A program made the position numbers and the translations under genes. From Nonomuraea zeae (lineage in GTDB: Bacteria > Actinomycetota > Actinomycetes > Streptosporangiales > Streptosporangiaceae), in NCBI RefSeq assembly GCF_005889725.1, contig NZ_VCKX01000005.1:49721-113720 (forward strand): DNA of 64,000 nt. The letters run 5' to 3'. Numbering within the stretch: the first letter of the stretch is position 1; each line of letters opens with the position of its first letter. The notes beneath the pieces are model-generated. The model was not told where the DNA came from. It did no database searches and saw nothing but the letters and a program-made list of their open reading frames with translations. Below, piece by piece: positions 34,938-49,041 of the stretch.

Positions 34938-35677
<740 letters not shown>

Positions 35678-35681
<4 letters not shown>

Positions 35682-37033
35682 GGGAGACGCTGCCCCTGCC
35701 GTACGGAGTCCGCGCCCTTGACCACGATGCGCTCCCCCACGGACAGCCCGCTCAAGACCTCGACCACGGCGTCCCCCTGGGCCCCGAGCTTGACCACGCG
35801 CCGCTCGGCCACCCCGTTCCTGATCGCCCAGACCACGCTCTCGCGCCCGCTGGAGACGATCGCCGAGGCGGGGGCGGCGACGGCGGACGGCGACTCGCGC
35901 ACGGTCAGCCGCGTGACCGCGCTCATGCCCGGCTTGGGCGTGGGCGCCCTGGAGCCGTCGTCGAACGTGCCCGGCCCCAGCCTGAGCCGCACCGGGTAGC
36001 TGACGCCGCCCGTGGTGCCCTCCATCGGGGTGACGCCGATGCCGGTGACGGCGGCGGTGTACGTCGCGCCGGGCACCGCGTCCAGCTCGACCTCCGCCTT
36101 GGCGCCCTTCTCGACCAGCAGCACGTCCGTCTCGTCCACGTCGGCGTCGAGGGTGAGCTCGGAGACGTCGGTGACGGTGACGATGGGGTCGCCAGCCGAG
36201 ACGGGCACTCCGGTCGCGACCGGACTCCCGGCGGACGAGCCCGCGGAGGGCACGGACGGGAGCTGCCCGCCGCCGGGAAGCTGGCTGAGCAGGCTCTCGA
36301 CGCCGCCGCCCGCGCCGCCGCCGCCCGAGGCCCGCCCGAACGTGACGACGCCGCTGAACGGCGCCTTGATCGTCAGGGAGTCGACCGTGCTCTTCGCCGC
36401 CTTGACCGCGGCCTTGGCCTGGGACTTCGAGGCGGCCTGCAGCGAGGCCATTGAGCTGGACAGGCCGCTGGTCACGCCGGACAGGATGCCGCTGATCGAG
36501 CGGTTGAGCTGGGTGGTGATCGAGGCCAGCGCCCGGGTCTGCGCGCGGTGCTGGGCCTGGGCGAGATCGATGGCGCTCAGGAGCTGCCTGCGCGCCTGGG
36601 CGTCCTTGACCTTCTTCGCCTCCTTGCGCGCCTTGGCGAAGTGGACGGCTACCTTGCGGTCGAACGCCCCAGTGTCGAGGGACGGCAGCGACACGCTGGG
36701 GGTGAAGCTCGCGGGCTCAGCCGTCTTGGACGCCTGACGGGCCTGTTTGAGCTGGTCCTGGGCCTGAGGTGAGCGGATCTTGGCGAGTGGCCGGCCCTTG
36801 CGTACGTGGTCGCCCTCGCGGACGTACAGCTTGGCGATCGTGCCCTGGGCGGGCGAGCGCAGGGTCGCGGAGGCACGCGCGCCGATCGTGGCGGGAGCCT
36901 CGACGACCTCGGTGACCGGCGCACGGGTGACGTCGCCCACCTGGACGCCGGGCTGCTCATCGGACGTGCAGCCGGTCAGTGCTAAAAGGACGAGCAGCGG
37001 GGCGGCCCCGCGACGGATCGTCACCCGACCCAT
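35678..37033 (-). CDS. Membrane-fusion (HlyD/RND-type) adaptor lipoprotein
   Basis: A 451-residue exported protein. The lipobox is LALTGC (about 17-22). A lipoyl-like half-motif (ATLRSPAQGTIAKLYVREGDHVRKG) is followed by a long Lys/Ala-rich helical hairpin (about 105-215), the second half (VDSLTIKAPFSGVVTFG) and a C-terminal beta domain. It has a Gly/Ser-rich insert at about 232-275. It is the first gene of the adaptor-ATPase-permease operon. In a monoderm it cannot bridge to an outer membrane, so it probably gates the permease. Confidence 0.88.
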
Positions 37034-37080
37034 CGTAGGAGCAGGGCAACCCGCCCACCCAAGCGACCGGTCAAGTCCGC

Positions 37081-37875
37081 TCAGCCGGAGGCGAGCTCGC
37101 GCCCCCGGTCGCGGGCGGCCTCGATGGCGGCCAGGAACGCGGCGCGCACGCTGTGCCGCTCCAGCTCCGCGATGGCCGCGATCGTGGTGCCGCCGGGCGA
37201 GGTGACGGCCTCGCGCAGGATCACCGGGTGCTCGCCGGAGTCGCGCAGCATCACCGCCGCCCCCACGATCGACTGGGTGACCATGTCGAGCGCGGCGGCC
37301 CGCGGCATGCCGAGCAGGATGCCCGCGTCGACCATGGCCTCGACCAGGTAGAAGAAGTAGGCGGGGCCGCTGCCGGACAGCGCGGTGGCGGCGTCCTGCT
37401 GGGACTCGGGGATGCGCAGCACCTTGCCGACCGGCTTGAGCAGGCCCTCGGTGAGCTTGAGGTGGTCCTCGCCCGCGTGGGCGCCCGCCGAGATCACGCT
37501 CATGGCCTCGTCGAACCTGATCGGCGTGTTGGACATCACCCTGACCACCGGCACGTCCACCCCCAGCCGCTGCTCCACGAACGACGTCGTGATGCCGGCC
37601 GCGGCGGTGATCACCAGGCGGTCGGCGGGCACATAGGGGGCGATCTCGGCCAGCAGCGTGGCCATGTCCTGCGGCTTGACGGCCAGGACCAGCGTGTCGG
37701 CGGTCTTGGCCGCCTCCGAGTTGGAGACCGTGCGCACGCCGTAGGTCTCGCGCAACGCCTGCGCCCGCTCGGCCCTGCGCGTGGTCGCCATGATGTCGCC
37801 CGGCTTGAACCCGGCCCGCAGCAGCCCCGACAGCAGGGCCTCGCCCATCTTGCCGGTGCCCAGAATCGCGATCAT
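37081..37875 (-). CDS. proC: Pyrroline-5-carboxylate reductase ProC
   Basis: A 264-residue enzyme that makes proline from pyrroline-5-carboxylate with NAD(P)H. The Rossmann motif is ILGTGKMGEALLSGL; the family signature region is SGSGPAYFFYLVEAM and SPGGTTIAAIAELE. The next gene upstream (28 bp into the gap of its start) encodes proline dehydrogenase, so the synthetic and degradative enzymes are neighbours in the same direction. Confidence 0.93.
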   Translation of the reverse strand: MIAILGTGKMGEALLSGLLRAGFKPGDIMATTRRAERAQALRETYGVRTVSNSEAAKTADTLVLAVKPQDMATLLAEIAPYVPADRLVITAAAGITTSFVEQRLGVDVPVVRVMSNTPIRFDEAMSVISAGAHAGEDHLKLTEGLLKPVGKVLRIPESQQDAATALSGSGPAYFFYLVEAMVDAGILLGMPRAAALDMVTQSIVGAAVMLRDSGEHPVILREAVTSPGGTTIAAIAELERHSVRAAFLAAIEAARDRGRELASG

Positions 37876-37909
37876 TTCGGCTCCTCGGTAGTTCCTGGAA
37901 GCCTATCGG

Positions 37910-38800
37910 CTAGCCTCGCGACACCAGTGACCTGAGGAAGAAGGCCAGGTTGCGGGGGCGTTCGGCCAGGCGGCGCATGAGGTAGGCGTACCAGTCGGCG
38001 CCGTAGGGGACGTAGACGCGCACCTTGGCGCCCAGCCCGGCCAGGCGGGTCTGCTCGCCGGGGCGCACGCCGTAGAGCATCTGGTATTCGAAGCCGGCCA
38101 CGTCGCGCCCGGCGAGCACGGCGAGCGTCGAGGCGATGCGCACCAGCCGGGGGTCGTGCGTGGCCACCATGGGGTAGCCGGTGCCCTCCATGAGGGCTTT
38201 GAGGCACCGTACGAAGGACAGGTCGATGTCGGCGGTCGAGGTGTAGGCGCCGGGGGCGGTGTAGGCCCCCTTGCAGAGGCGTACGCGGGCGCCGCCGAGC
38301 TTCTGGCAGCGCTCCAGCGCCTCCGGCAGGTACGCCTGGACCACCACCCCCACGTCGGCATGCTCCTTGCGCAGGGTGGCGTGCACGGCGTGCAGCCCGG
38401 GGATCGTGTCGTGCTCCTCCGCGTCGAGCGTCACCGTGATGGCCTTGGACTCGGCGGCCTGGCAGATGACGGCGGCGTGGTCGAGCGCGAGCTGCTCCGA
38501 CAGCCTCAGCCCGAGCGCGGTGAGCTTGACCGACACGTCGGCGCCCGCTGGCAGCCGGTCGAGCAGCGACAGGTATTCGCCGACGGCGCGCTGGGCCTGC
38601 GCCCTGTCGGCCACCTCCTCACCGAGGTGGTCGACGGAGACGAGCAGGCCGTTTCGGGTCAGCCGGTCGACGACGGCGCCGATGTCGTCGGCGACGTAGC
38701 GTCTGACCACGTCCGCGGTCAGTGGCGAGCTGGTGACGAGCCGCTCGGCGCGTCGGCTCTTGGAGATGGCGAGCAGGGCCTGACGGAGCACGTGGACCAC
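37910..38800 (-). CDS. Proline dehydrogenase (PutA/PRODH-type)
   Basis: A 296-residue monofunctional PRODH with a TIM barrel that oxidises proline to pyrroline-5-carboxylate with FAD. Seen motifs include VSVKLTALGLRLS, VTLDAEEHDTIPG, ARVRLCKGAYTAPGAY and the C-terminal YGADWYAYLMRRLAERP (substrate-binding YxxRRLaER helix). GTG 38800 was chosen because GAGGTGG lies about 9 nt upstream; ATG 38824 and 38818 lack an RBS. Confidence 0.88.
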   Translation of the reverse strand: MVHVLRQALLAISKSRRAERLVTSSPLTADVVRRYVADDIGAVVDRLTRNGLLVSVDHLGEEVADRAQAQRAVGEYLSLLDRLPAGADVSVKLTALGLRLSEQLALDHAAVICQAAESKAITVTLDAEEHDTIPGLHAVHATLRKEHADVGVVVQAYLPEALERCQKLGGARVRLCKGAYTAPGAYTSTADIDLSFVRCLKALMEGTGYPMVATHDPRLVRIASTLAVLAGRDVAGFEYQMLYGVRPGEQTRLAGLGAKVRVYVPYGADWYAYLMRRLAERPRNLAFFLRSLVSRG

Positions 38801-38845
38801 ACTAACCGCCCACCTCATCGGCATAGCGCTGAACCAGGGACCCGC

Positions 38846-39319
38846 GTGATTCGTCCTATTGGTATGCGGACAATGACAGCGACTCTCATGGCCGGATGTC
38901 TGGTGCTCGCGACGAGTTGCGGCGCCGCCCCGCCCGCCGAGCGGGTCGCCGCCTCGACGCCCGACAAGCCGCCGGTCGTGGCGAACCCGGTCACCACCGC
39001 TCCCACCAAGAGCCCCGAGCCGGTCAAGCCGACGGGCGACGCCATCAACGTGCACAAGGTCCGGTGGACCAAGGCCACGCCCGTCTCGAAGAACAAGAAG
39101 GTCAAGCTCACCTGGTGGTCGGGCGTCGCGCCCTGCACGGTCCTGGACAGGGTCAAGGTGAAGGAGACCGCCAAGCGGGTCACCATCACCCTGTACGAGG
39201 GCACCGGGCCCAAGGCCGCGAACGTCGCCTGCATCATGATCGCGGTCGAGAAGACCACGACGGTCAAGCTCAAGAAGGCACTCGGCACGCGGAAGATCGT
39301 GGACGGCGCCAAACCGTGA
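38846..39319 (+). CDS. Putative lipoprotein of unknown function
   Basis: A 157-residue protein with a signal-peptide-like N-terminus ending LVLATSCGAAPP; the lipobox is imperfect (ATSC). A Thr/Pro/Lys-rich spacer follows (to about residue 62), then a compact domain with two cysteines about 40 residues apart (GVAPCTVLDR, ANVACIMIAV), probably disulfide-bonded outside the cell. GTG 38846 was chosen because AGGGA lies 5 nt upstream; ATG 38864 is the alternative. Divergent from the PRODH gene by 45 bp. No family recognised. Confidence 0.7.
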   Translation: MIRPIGMRTMTATLMAGCLVLATSCGAAPPAERVAASTPDKPPVVANPVTTAPTKSPEPVKPTGDAINVHKVRWTKATPVSKNKKVKLTWWSGVAPCTVLDRVKVKETAKRVTITLYEGTGPKAANVACIMIAVEKTTTVKLKKALGTRKIVDGAKP

Positions 39320-39468
39320 CCTGTCCAACATCGGACACCCCTGATGACAACCGATCGTTTTGTTGCGATACATCGATCAGGCGTCGAGGGTGACGCGGCG
39401 TCTCCAGGGGGCCCATGAGACCGCTTGATCCCGCCTGCCATCACCCCGTGAGCTGAGCCATCTCCCTG

Positions 39469-39505
39469 GCGGACCCCGGTACGCGCCCACCGTGCCGGGG
39501 TCCGC
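39469..39505. terminator. Strong hairpin between the lipoprotein gene and the dnaK promoter
   Basis: Arms GCGGACCCCGG (39469-39479) and CCGGGGTCCGC (39495-39505), extendable by three inner pairs. It lies 150 bp after the lipoprotein stop and 129 bp before the dnaK -35 box, so it would shield the heat-shock promoter from read-through. The rest of the 382-bp gap upstream of it (39320-39468) shows nothing I can identify. Confidence 0.7.
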
Positions 39506-39608
39506 GCATGTCCGAGGAACCCTCTGGGCTTTTGTCCCGTTGCGCAGAGTGTGCGGTCTCATGCCCTGTTCCAGCCCGCTCGGCGGGAATGCTTTCGCGC
39601 TCATCGAG

Positions 39609-39629
39609 GTTGAGTCGGGTAGGCTCAAG
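39609..39629. promoter_or_regulatory. HAIR operator 1 (HspR site)
   Basis: GTTGAGT-N7-GCTCAAG, matching the HspR-associated inverted repeat CTTGAGT-N7-ACTCAAG at 12 of 14 positions. It lies just upstream of the -35 element of the dnaK promoter. Confidence 0.9.
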
Positions 39630-39633
39630 TCGT

Positions 39634-41572
<1,939 letters not shown>

Positions 41573-41573
<1 letters not shown>

Positions 41574-42166
41574 TGCCGCCGAGTGAAAACGGGCACGACG
41601 AGCCGGTGATCCGCGACAACCGCAAGATCGACCCGGAGACGGGGCAGGTACGCGGCGCCTCGGGCGTCCAGCAGGAGGCGCCCGCCGAGGCGCCCCAGGC
41701 CCAGGACGGCGAGCTGGCGGCCCAGCTCGCCGAGCGGACGGCCGACCTGCAGCGTCTCCAGGCGGAGTACACCAACTACCGCCGCAGGGTCGAGCGCGAC
41801 CGGGCCGCGGTTCGCGAGCAGTCCGTCGCGGGTGCGCTGGTCGAGCTACTGCCCGTGCTCGACGACATCGGCAGGGCCCGCGACCACGGCGAGCTGACCG
41901 GCGGCTTCGCGAAGGTGGCAGAGTCACTGGAGGCGGCGCTCACGAAGCTGGGCCTCAGCGCCTTCGGCCAGAAGGGCGACCCGTTCGACCCGACGGTCCA
42001 CGAGGCCCTGATGCACAGCTACTCGCCCGAGGTGACCGAGCCGACCGCGATCGAGGTGCTGCAGCCTGGATACCGGCTGGGTGACCGGGTGCTGCGCCCC
42101 GCGCGGGTGGCCGTTGCCGAGCCCGAGGACGCTCCTCCCGCGTCCAATGACGACGACGACAACTAA
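41573..42166 (+). CDS. grpE: DnaK nucleotide-exchange factor GrpE
   Basis: A 197-residue protein. The polar N-terminus is followed by a long coiled-coil helix (about 50-90: LAERTADLQRLQAEYTNYRRRVERDR) and the beta-wing domain (FDPTVHEALMHSY, GYRLGDRVLRPARVAVAE). The ATG overlaps the dnaK stop by one base (TGATG); GTG 41570 is an alternative start one codon earlier. Confidence 0.95.
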
Positions 42167-42187
42167 CACGAGGACGAAGGGCCGCAG

Positions 42188-43369
42188 ATGAGCACCAAGG
42201 ACTACCTGGAAAAGGACTACTACGCCGTCCTTGGTGTGCCCAAGACCGCCACCGCCGACGAGATCAAGAAGGCCTACCGGAAGCTGGCCAGGCAGTACCA
42301 CCCGGACACCAACCAGGGCGACTCGGCCAAGGAGACCAAGTTCAAGGAAGTCTCCGAGGCCTACGACGTCCTGTCCGACAGCAAGCGCCGCAAGGAATAT
42401 GACGAGGCGCGCACGCTGTTCGGGTCCGGGGTGGGCGGCCAGCGGCCCGGCGGTGGCGGTTTCCCGTTCGACTTCGGCGACCTGTTCGGCGGCACCGGTC
42501 AGCAGAGCCAGACCAGCGGTGCGGGCGAGCGGCTCGGCGACCTGTTTGGGGGGCTGTTCAACCGGGGCGGCGGCGGCTCTGCCCGTACGACCAGCGCGAC
42601 CAGGCCGAGGCGTGGCCAGGACATCGAGTCCGAGGTCTCGCTGTCGTTCACGGAAGCGGTCGAGGGCACGACGGTGTCGCTCAGGCTGACCAGCTCGGCC
42701 GCCTGCGCGGCGTGCACGGGCACCGGCGCCAAGGCGGGCACGACCCCGAGGGTCTGTCCCACCTGCGAGGGCACCGGCGCGGCCAGCCGCAACCTGGGCA
42801 ACTTCGCCTTCTCCGAGCCCTGCCGCGACTGCAAGGGCCGCGGGCTGATCGTGGACGTCCCCTGCCCCGTGTGCGACGGCAGCGGCCGGGCCAAGAGCAC
42901 CCGCACCATCCAGGCGCGCATCCCCGCGGGGGTGGCCGACGGCCAGCGGGTCAAGCTGAAGGCCAAGGGCGCGCCGGGCGAGAACGGCGGGCCGGCGGGC
43001 GACCTCTACATCCAGACGAACGTCAAGTCGCACGCCGTGTTCGGCAGGTTGGGCGACAACCTGACGATCACCGTGCCCGTGACGTTCACGGAGGCCGCGC
43101 TGGGCGCGGAGATCAAGGTGCCGATCCTCAAGGGGCTGCCGGTCACGCTGCGCATCCCCGCGGGCACGCCCAACGGGCGCACGTTCCGCGTGCGCGGCAG
43201 GGGCGTCACCCGCAAAGACGGCACCAAGGGCGACCTGCTCGCCACTGTCGAGGTGGTCGTGCCCAAGACGCTTGACGACAAGTCACGCGAGCTTCTCACG
43301 GAGTTCAACACCGCGATCGCGGGTGAGGACCCGCGCGCTGATCTCATTCAGCGAGCCAGAAGCGAGTAG
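42188..43369 (+). CDS. dnaJ: J-domain co-chaperone DnaJ
   Basis: A 393-residue type I DnaJ. The J-domain contains YHPDTNQGD (HPD motif), followed by a Gly/Phe-rich region. Four zinc-finger repeats are present: [29 protein letters not shown] and CPVCDGSGR. The C-terminal client-binding domains are complete. It stimulates DnaK ATPase and is adjacent to hspR (3-nt gap). Confidence 0.96.
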   Translation: MSTKDYLEKDYYAVLGVPKTATADEIKKAYRKLARQYHPDTNQGDSAKETKFKEVSEAYDVLSDSKRRKEYDEARTLFGSGVGGQRPGGGGFPFDFGDLFGGTGQQSQTSGAGERLGDLFGGLFNRGGGGSARTTSATRPRRGQDIESEVSLSFTEAVEGTTVSLRLTSSAACAACTGTGAKAGTTPRVCPTCEGTGAASRNLGNFAFSEPCRDCKGRGLIVDVPCPVCDGSGRAKSTRTIQARIPAGVADGQRVKLKAKGAPGENGGPAGDLYIQTNVKSHAVFGRLGDNLTITVPVTFTEAALGAEIKVPILKGLPVTLRIPAGTPNGRTFRVRGRGVTRKDGTKGDLLATVEVVVPKTLDDKSRELLTEFNTAIAGEDPRADLIQRARSE

Positions 43370-43372
43370 GCG

Positions 43373-43723
43373 ATGGACGCCAACTATTTCGACCTGTCAG
43401 ACGACACGCCTGTCTATGTGATCTCGGTGGCCGCGCAGCTGTCAGGGCTCCACCCGCAGACGCTACGGCAGTACGACCGGCTCGGCCTGGTGAGTCCTGG
43501 GCGCACGGCCGGCCGCGGCCGCCTCTACTCGACACGCGACATCATCCAGCTCCGCGAGGTGCAGCGGCTCTCCCAGGAGGAGGGCATCAACCTCGCGGGC
43601 ATCAAGCGGATTCTCGAGCTCGAGAACGAAGCTCTGCGGCTGCGCGAGGAGGTTCACCGCCTGCGCGCGGAGATGCGGATGGTGCGCGCGCTGATCCGCT
43701 ACGAGCTGCCACCGGGGGCCTAG
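43373..43723 (+). CDS. hspR: Heat-shock repressor HspR
   Basis: A 116-residue MerR-type regulator: VYVISVAAQLSGLHPQTLRQYDRLGLVSPGRT with wing GRGRLYSTRDI, then a dimerisation coiled coil (about 75-105, LELENEALRLREEVHRLRAEM). It represses its own operon through the two HAIR sites upstream of dnaK. The start follows the dnaJ stop by 3 nt. Confidence 0.95.
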   Translation: MDANYFDLSDDTPVYVISVAAQLSGLHPQTLRQYDRLGLVSPGRTAGRGRLYSTRDIIQLREVQRLSQEEGINLAGIKRILELENEALRLREEVHRLRAEMRMVRALIRYELPPGA

Positions 43724-43729
43724 AAGACC

Positions 43730-46300
<2,571 letters not shown>

Positions 46301-46308
46301 ACCCCCGG

Positions 46309-46345
46309 CCGAAGCCCGGAGATCCGGCCGATCTCCGGGCTTCGG
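46309..46345. terminator. Terminator of the dnaK-clpB operon
   Basis: A perfect 16-bp stem (46309-46324 with 46330-46345) and a 5-nt loop CGGCC, starting 8 nt after the clpB stop codon. It is the strongest hairpin seen in the window. No U-tract follows. Confidence 0.88.
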
Positions 46346-46482
46346 CGTGTCATGGCAGGGTCATCCGGCCGCCTGCTTGGTAAGGTTCGGTCCTCTCTTC
46401 GGACAAGCCGCGCTCCCCCGGCCTTCGGCATGACTACGTTCAGCGTTCGTCAGATCACCGAAATCGTTCAGGGGGACGTGAA

Positions 46483-47178
46483 GTGGCATCTCGGAAGATC
46501 CGAAGCATCCTTGCGGTGGCCACTCTGACCGCCGGCGTCAGCTGGCTGACCGCAGGACCCTCGATGGCGGACGCCTGCGCGAACTCCGAGCCCGCCCTGC
46601 TGTCGACCTCCTCGTTCGCGGCGTACTGCGACGAGCAGACCAGGGTCCGCATCAACGACGGCGGCAACGCCAGCAGCAGGATGGTCACCGAGGAGAGCAA
46701 CAAGATGGCCATGGCCGCCGGGAGCCTCGCCAGGCAGCTCGGCCTGACCGGCCTGGCGACCGGGAAGTCCGCGTTGGGCACCGCCGACCTCGGCGGGATC
46801 GCGGCCACCTGGGGCATGCCCTCACTGTCCTCCGGCGCGCCCGCGCTGTTCCCCGCGGTGCCCGGCCTGATCGGGATGGAGGACCTGGCGACCATGGCCG
46901 GCATCCCGGCGCTGCCCGCCCTGCCACAGCGTCCGCTGCAGTCCAAGGCGCCCGGCAAGAAGTCGCTGCCCCCGGGCCCCCACGACAACCGCATCGCCGG
47001 CACCGGCATCCAGTCGCCGCTGGACCTCCAGGAGCCGGTCTACGAGGTCGGGGCAGACGTCATCGGCGTGCTGCTGCCGAAGGCCGTGGAGAGCGTCGAG
47101 GGCACCTCGATGCTGCCCGGCGGGCAGCCCGTGGTGGACGGCTTCACCGGCCTGGCCCAGGGCCTCGGCCTGCGCTGA
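46483..47178 (+). CDS. Secreted protein of unknown function
   Basis: A 231-residue protein with a signal peptide (MASRKIRSILAVATLTAGVSWLTAG, probable cleavage after ADA or so near 31). The mature part is rich in Ala/Gly/Pro/Leu with two cysteines early (DACANS, AYCDEQ). GTG 46483 is preceded by a GGGGGA box. Low-complexity segments such as LFPAVPGLIGMEDLATMAG suggest a surface or amphipathic protein. No family recognised. Confidence 0.7.
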   Translation: MASRKIRSILAVATLTAGVSWLTAGPSMADACANSEPALLSTSSFAAYCDEQTRVRINDGGNASSRMVTEESNKMAMAAGSLARQLGLTGLATGKSALGTADLGGIAATWGMPSLSSGAPALFPAVPGLIGMEDLATMAGIPALPALPQRPLQSKAPGKKSLPPGPHDNRIAGTGIQSPLDLQEPVYEVGADVIGVLLPKAVESVEGTSMLPGGQPVVDGFTGLAQGLGLR

Positions 47179-47219
47179 GCCGCGCGGTCCTTGGCAGGGG
47201 CCGGCCCAGGCCACCTCGC

Positions 47220-47294
47220 CCGGGCGCGGAATGTGCCTGCCGCGCCCGGCTCCCATGACCGAAGGGGCCGCGGCCGCCGACCGCGGCCCCTTCG
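47220..47294. terminator. Two tandem hairpins between convergent genes
   Basis: Hairpin 1: CCGGGCGCGG / CCGCGCCCGG (47220-47249, 10-bp stem). Hairpin 2: a 14-bp stem from 47260-47273 with 47281-47294 around a 7-nt loop. They lie between the secreted-protein gene and the convergent TPR gene and probably stop transcription in both directions. Confidence 0.75.
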
Positions 47295-47310
47295 CGTTAC
47301 GACCGTGCCG

Positions 47311-47841
47311 TCAGGAGACGAGCTCGTCGAGCTCGTCTTCCGGCAGGCCGAGGTCGACCCTGATGCGGTAGCGCGTGCGTAGCGCCGCGCCGTGCTCGGG
47401 GTCGCTCTCGTCGGAGCCCAGCGCCGCCTGGGTGGCCCATTCGAGCCCCCCTTGAAGATCGCCATAGGCGACCAGCGTCTCGGCGATCGTGTGAGCGGTC
47501 GCCGTGGAGACGCCGCCCTCCGCGCGTATCGTCTCGATGACCTCCCTAGCCTCATCGGGTCTGTCGAGCTCGAAGAGCGTGTCGGCGATGCCGGCACGCG
47601 GGTCGAAACCCGCCTCGCCACCGTCCTCTACCGCGCGCTGGAAACACTCCATAGCGCGCGCGGGTTGACCCGCCGCTCGCCACTCCTCAGCGGCGAGAAC
47701 CAGGATGGACGCCCTGGAGACGTCGCCCGACGAATAGCCGAGCGCGACGTCGTATAGCCGACCGGCCAGGGAACTGTGGTCGTCGGCCAGTAGGGCCTGC
47801 TCAAGCAGACGATCAAGGTGCTCACGGGTCACATACGCCAC
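47311..47841 (-). CDS. Tetratricopeptide-repeat protein
   Basis: A 176-residue helical protein with TPR-like pairs: EEWRAAGQPARAMECFQRAVEDGG, TLFELDRPDEAREVIETIRAEGG and TLVAYGDLQGGLEWATQAA. It has no signal peptide and ends in an acidic tail. Start GTG 47841. Probably a cytoplasmic scaffold; partners unknown. Confidence 0.75.
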   Translation of the reverse strand: MAYVTREHLDRLLEQALLADDHSSLAGRLYDVALGYSSGDVSRASILVLAAEEWRAAGQPARAMECFQRAVEDGGEAGFDPRAGIADTLFELDRPDEAREVIETIRAEGGVSTATAHTIAETLVAYGDLQGGLEWATQAALGSDESDPEHGAALRTRYRIRVDLGLPEDELDELVS

Positions 47842-48007
47842 ACCGCGAGACTACCGAGCAACCCGGGCTTTTGCCCGGTCAATGCACATCGCCGGTCACT
47901 TACAAATTCGGCAACGCGTCGTCAAAGCATGGTTACGCAGAGCGTGTCCACGCAGCTCATCGGGCATATACAGCTCGCTTTGCGTCCACGCGAGCGAAGG
48001 GGCTGTC

Positions 48008-48367
48008 ATGGGCATGTCCAAGCAGATGACCTTCACCCTGGCCTGTGCCGTCGTGCTCTCGGCCCTCGTTCCCGGATTGGCCGGCTTTTTCTCCGCCCGA
48101 TTGGAAGCCATCGAATCCGCGGAACGCAACCTCCGAGCACTGGAGACCAGGCTGCATGTTCGCCAGGCCAGGGACGCCCGCCCGGTCTCCTTCCCCGCGC
48201 CCTGCCTGCGCACTCCCACCACGCCGCGGTTCCAGCAGGTGCCCGCCACCGCGCTGGGCGAGCAGGAGGAGGACAAGGTCTGGGTCCGCGACGTGCCGGC
48301 GTGGCTGTCCGGCCTGCTGGCCGAGGTCGCGGACGTCGGCGGGAGCGGCCCGCTAGACGTGCGGTGA
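48008..48367 (+). CDS. Small membrane-anchored hypothetical protein
   Basis: A 119-residue protein with one N-terminal hydrophobic segment (about 8-27), followed by a helical stretch (ARLEAIESAERNLRALETRLHVRQ) and a Pro-rich region with one Cys. ATG 48008 was chosen because AAGGGG lies just upstream; the frame is open further upstream without an RBS. The end overlaps the convergent TetR gene by 15 bp. No family recognised. Confidence 0.55.
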   Translation: MGMSKQMTFTLACAVVLSALVPGLAGFFSARLEAIESAERNLRALETRLHVRQARDARPVSFPAPCLRTPTTPRFQQVPATALGEQEEDKVWVRDVPAWLSGLLAEVADVGGSGPLDVR

Positions 48368-49012
48368 CCAGGACTTGAGCTGCCGCGACAGGAAGCCGCG
48401 GATCAGGTGCTTGGCCGCCTCGATGATCTCGGGCGAGCCGTTCGGGTCGCGGCGGAAGGCCAGCTTGAGCACCGAGTCACCCGCCTCCACCGCCACCAGC
48501 ACGGCCACGTCCAGTTCGGGGCTGTCGGCCAGCCCGAACTCCTTGAGCAGCAGCCCGCGCAGCCGCCCCGCGATCACCGTGTTGTTGTCGGAGTCGGAGT
48601 CGAGCAGGTTGAGGTCCACCGCGTCGCCGAAGTGCAGGCTCTTGAAGCCGGCGACGGTCCTGTGCATGTCGACGTACTCGTCGATGATCGCGTCGACCGC
48701 CTCCCACCAGCCGCGGTAGTCCTGCTCCAGGAACCTGCGATCGACCCGGCGCACGAACTCCTCGACGTTGCGCCGGGTGAGCTCCTGGGTGATGGCACGT
48801 TTGTCAGGGAAGAACTGATAGACCGATCCGATCGCGACCCCCGCCCGCTCGGCGATGCGGGTGGTGGACAGCGACTCGTATCCGAGCTCGTCGAGCAGTA
48901 CGGCGCAGGCGTCGAGCATCCGCTCGACGCGACGCGCGCTGCGGCGCTGTGCGGGCTGCCGCCTGAGGGCTTTGGGCTGTGAGCAATCATCATCCATTTG
49001 CGGCGAAGACAC
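48353..49012 (-). CDS. TetR/AcrR-family transcriptional regulator
   Basis: A 219-residue protein with an N-terminal HTH (about 28-75: ERMLDACAVLLDELGYESLSTTRIAERAGVAIGSVYQFFPDKRAI) and a helical ligand-binding domain. GTG 49012 was chosen because AGGAGA lies about 10 nt upstream; ATG 48997 has no RBS. It lies 29 bp downstream of the EphD-like gene in the same direction, so it probably regulates that operon, possibly through the palindrome at 50779-50799. Confidence 0.88.
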   Translation of the reverse strand: MSSPQMDDDCSQPKALRRQPAQRRSARRVERMLDACAVLLDELGYESLSTTRIAERAGVAIGSVYQFFPDKRAITQELTRRNVEEFVRRVDRRFLEQDYRGWWEAVDAIIDEYVDMHRTVAGFKSLHFGDAVDLNLLDSDSDNNTVIAGRLRGLLLKEFGLADSPELDVAVLVAVEAGDSVLKLAFRRDPNGSPEIIEAAKHLIRGFLSRQLKSWSPHV

Positions 49013-49041
49013 GTATTCATCTTCTCCTGTACGGGCGATCG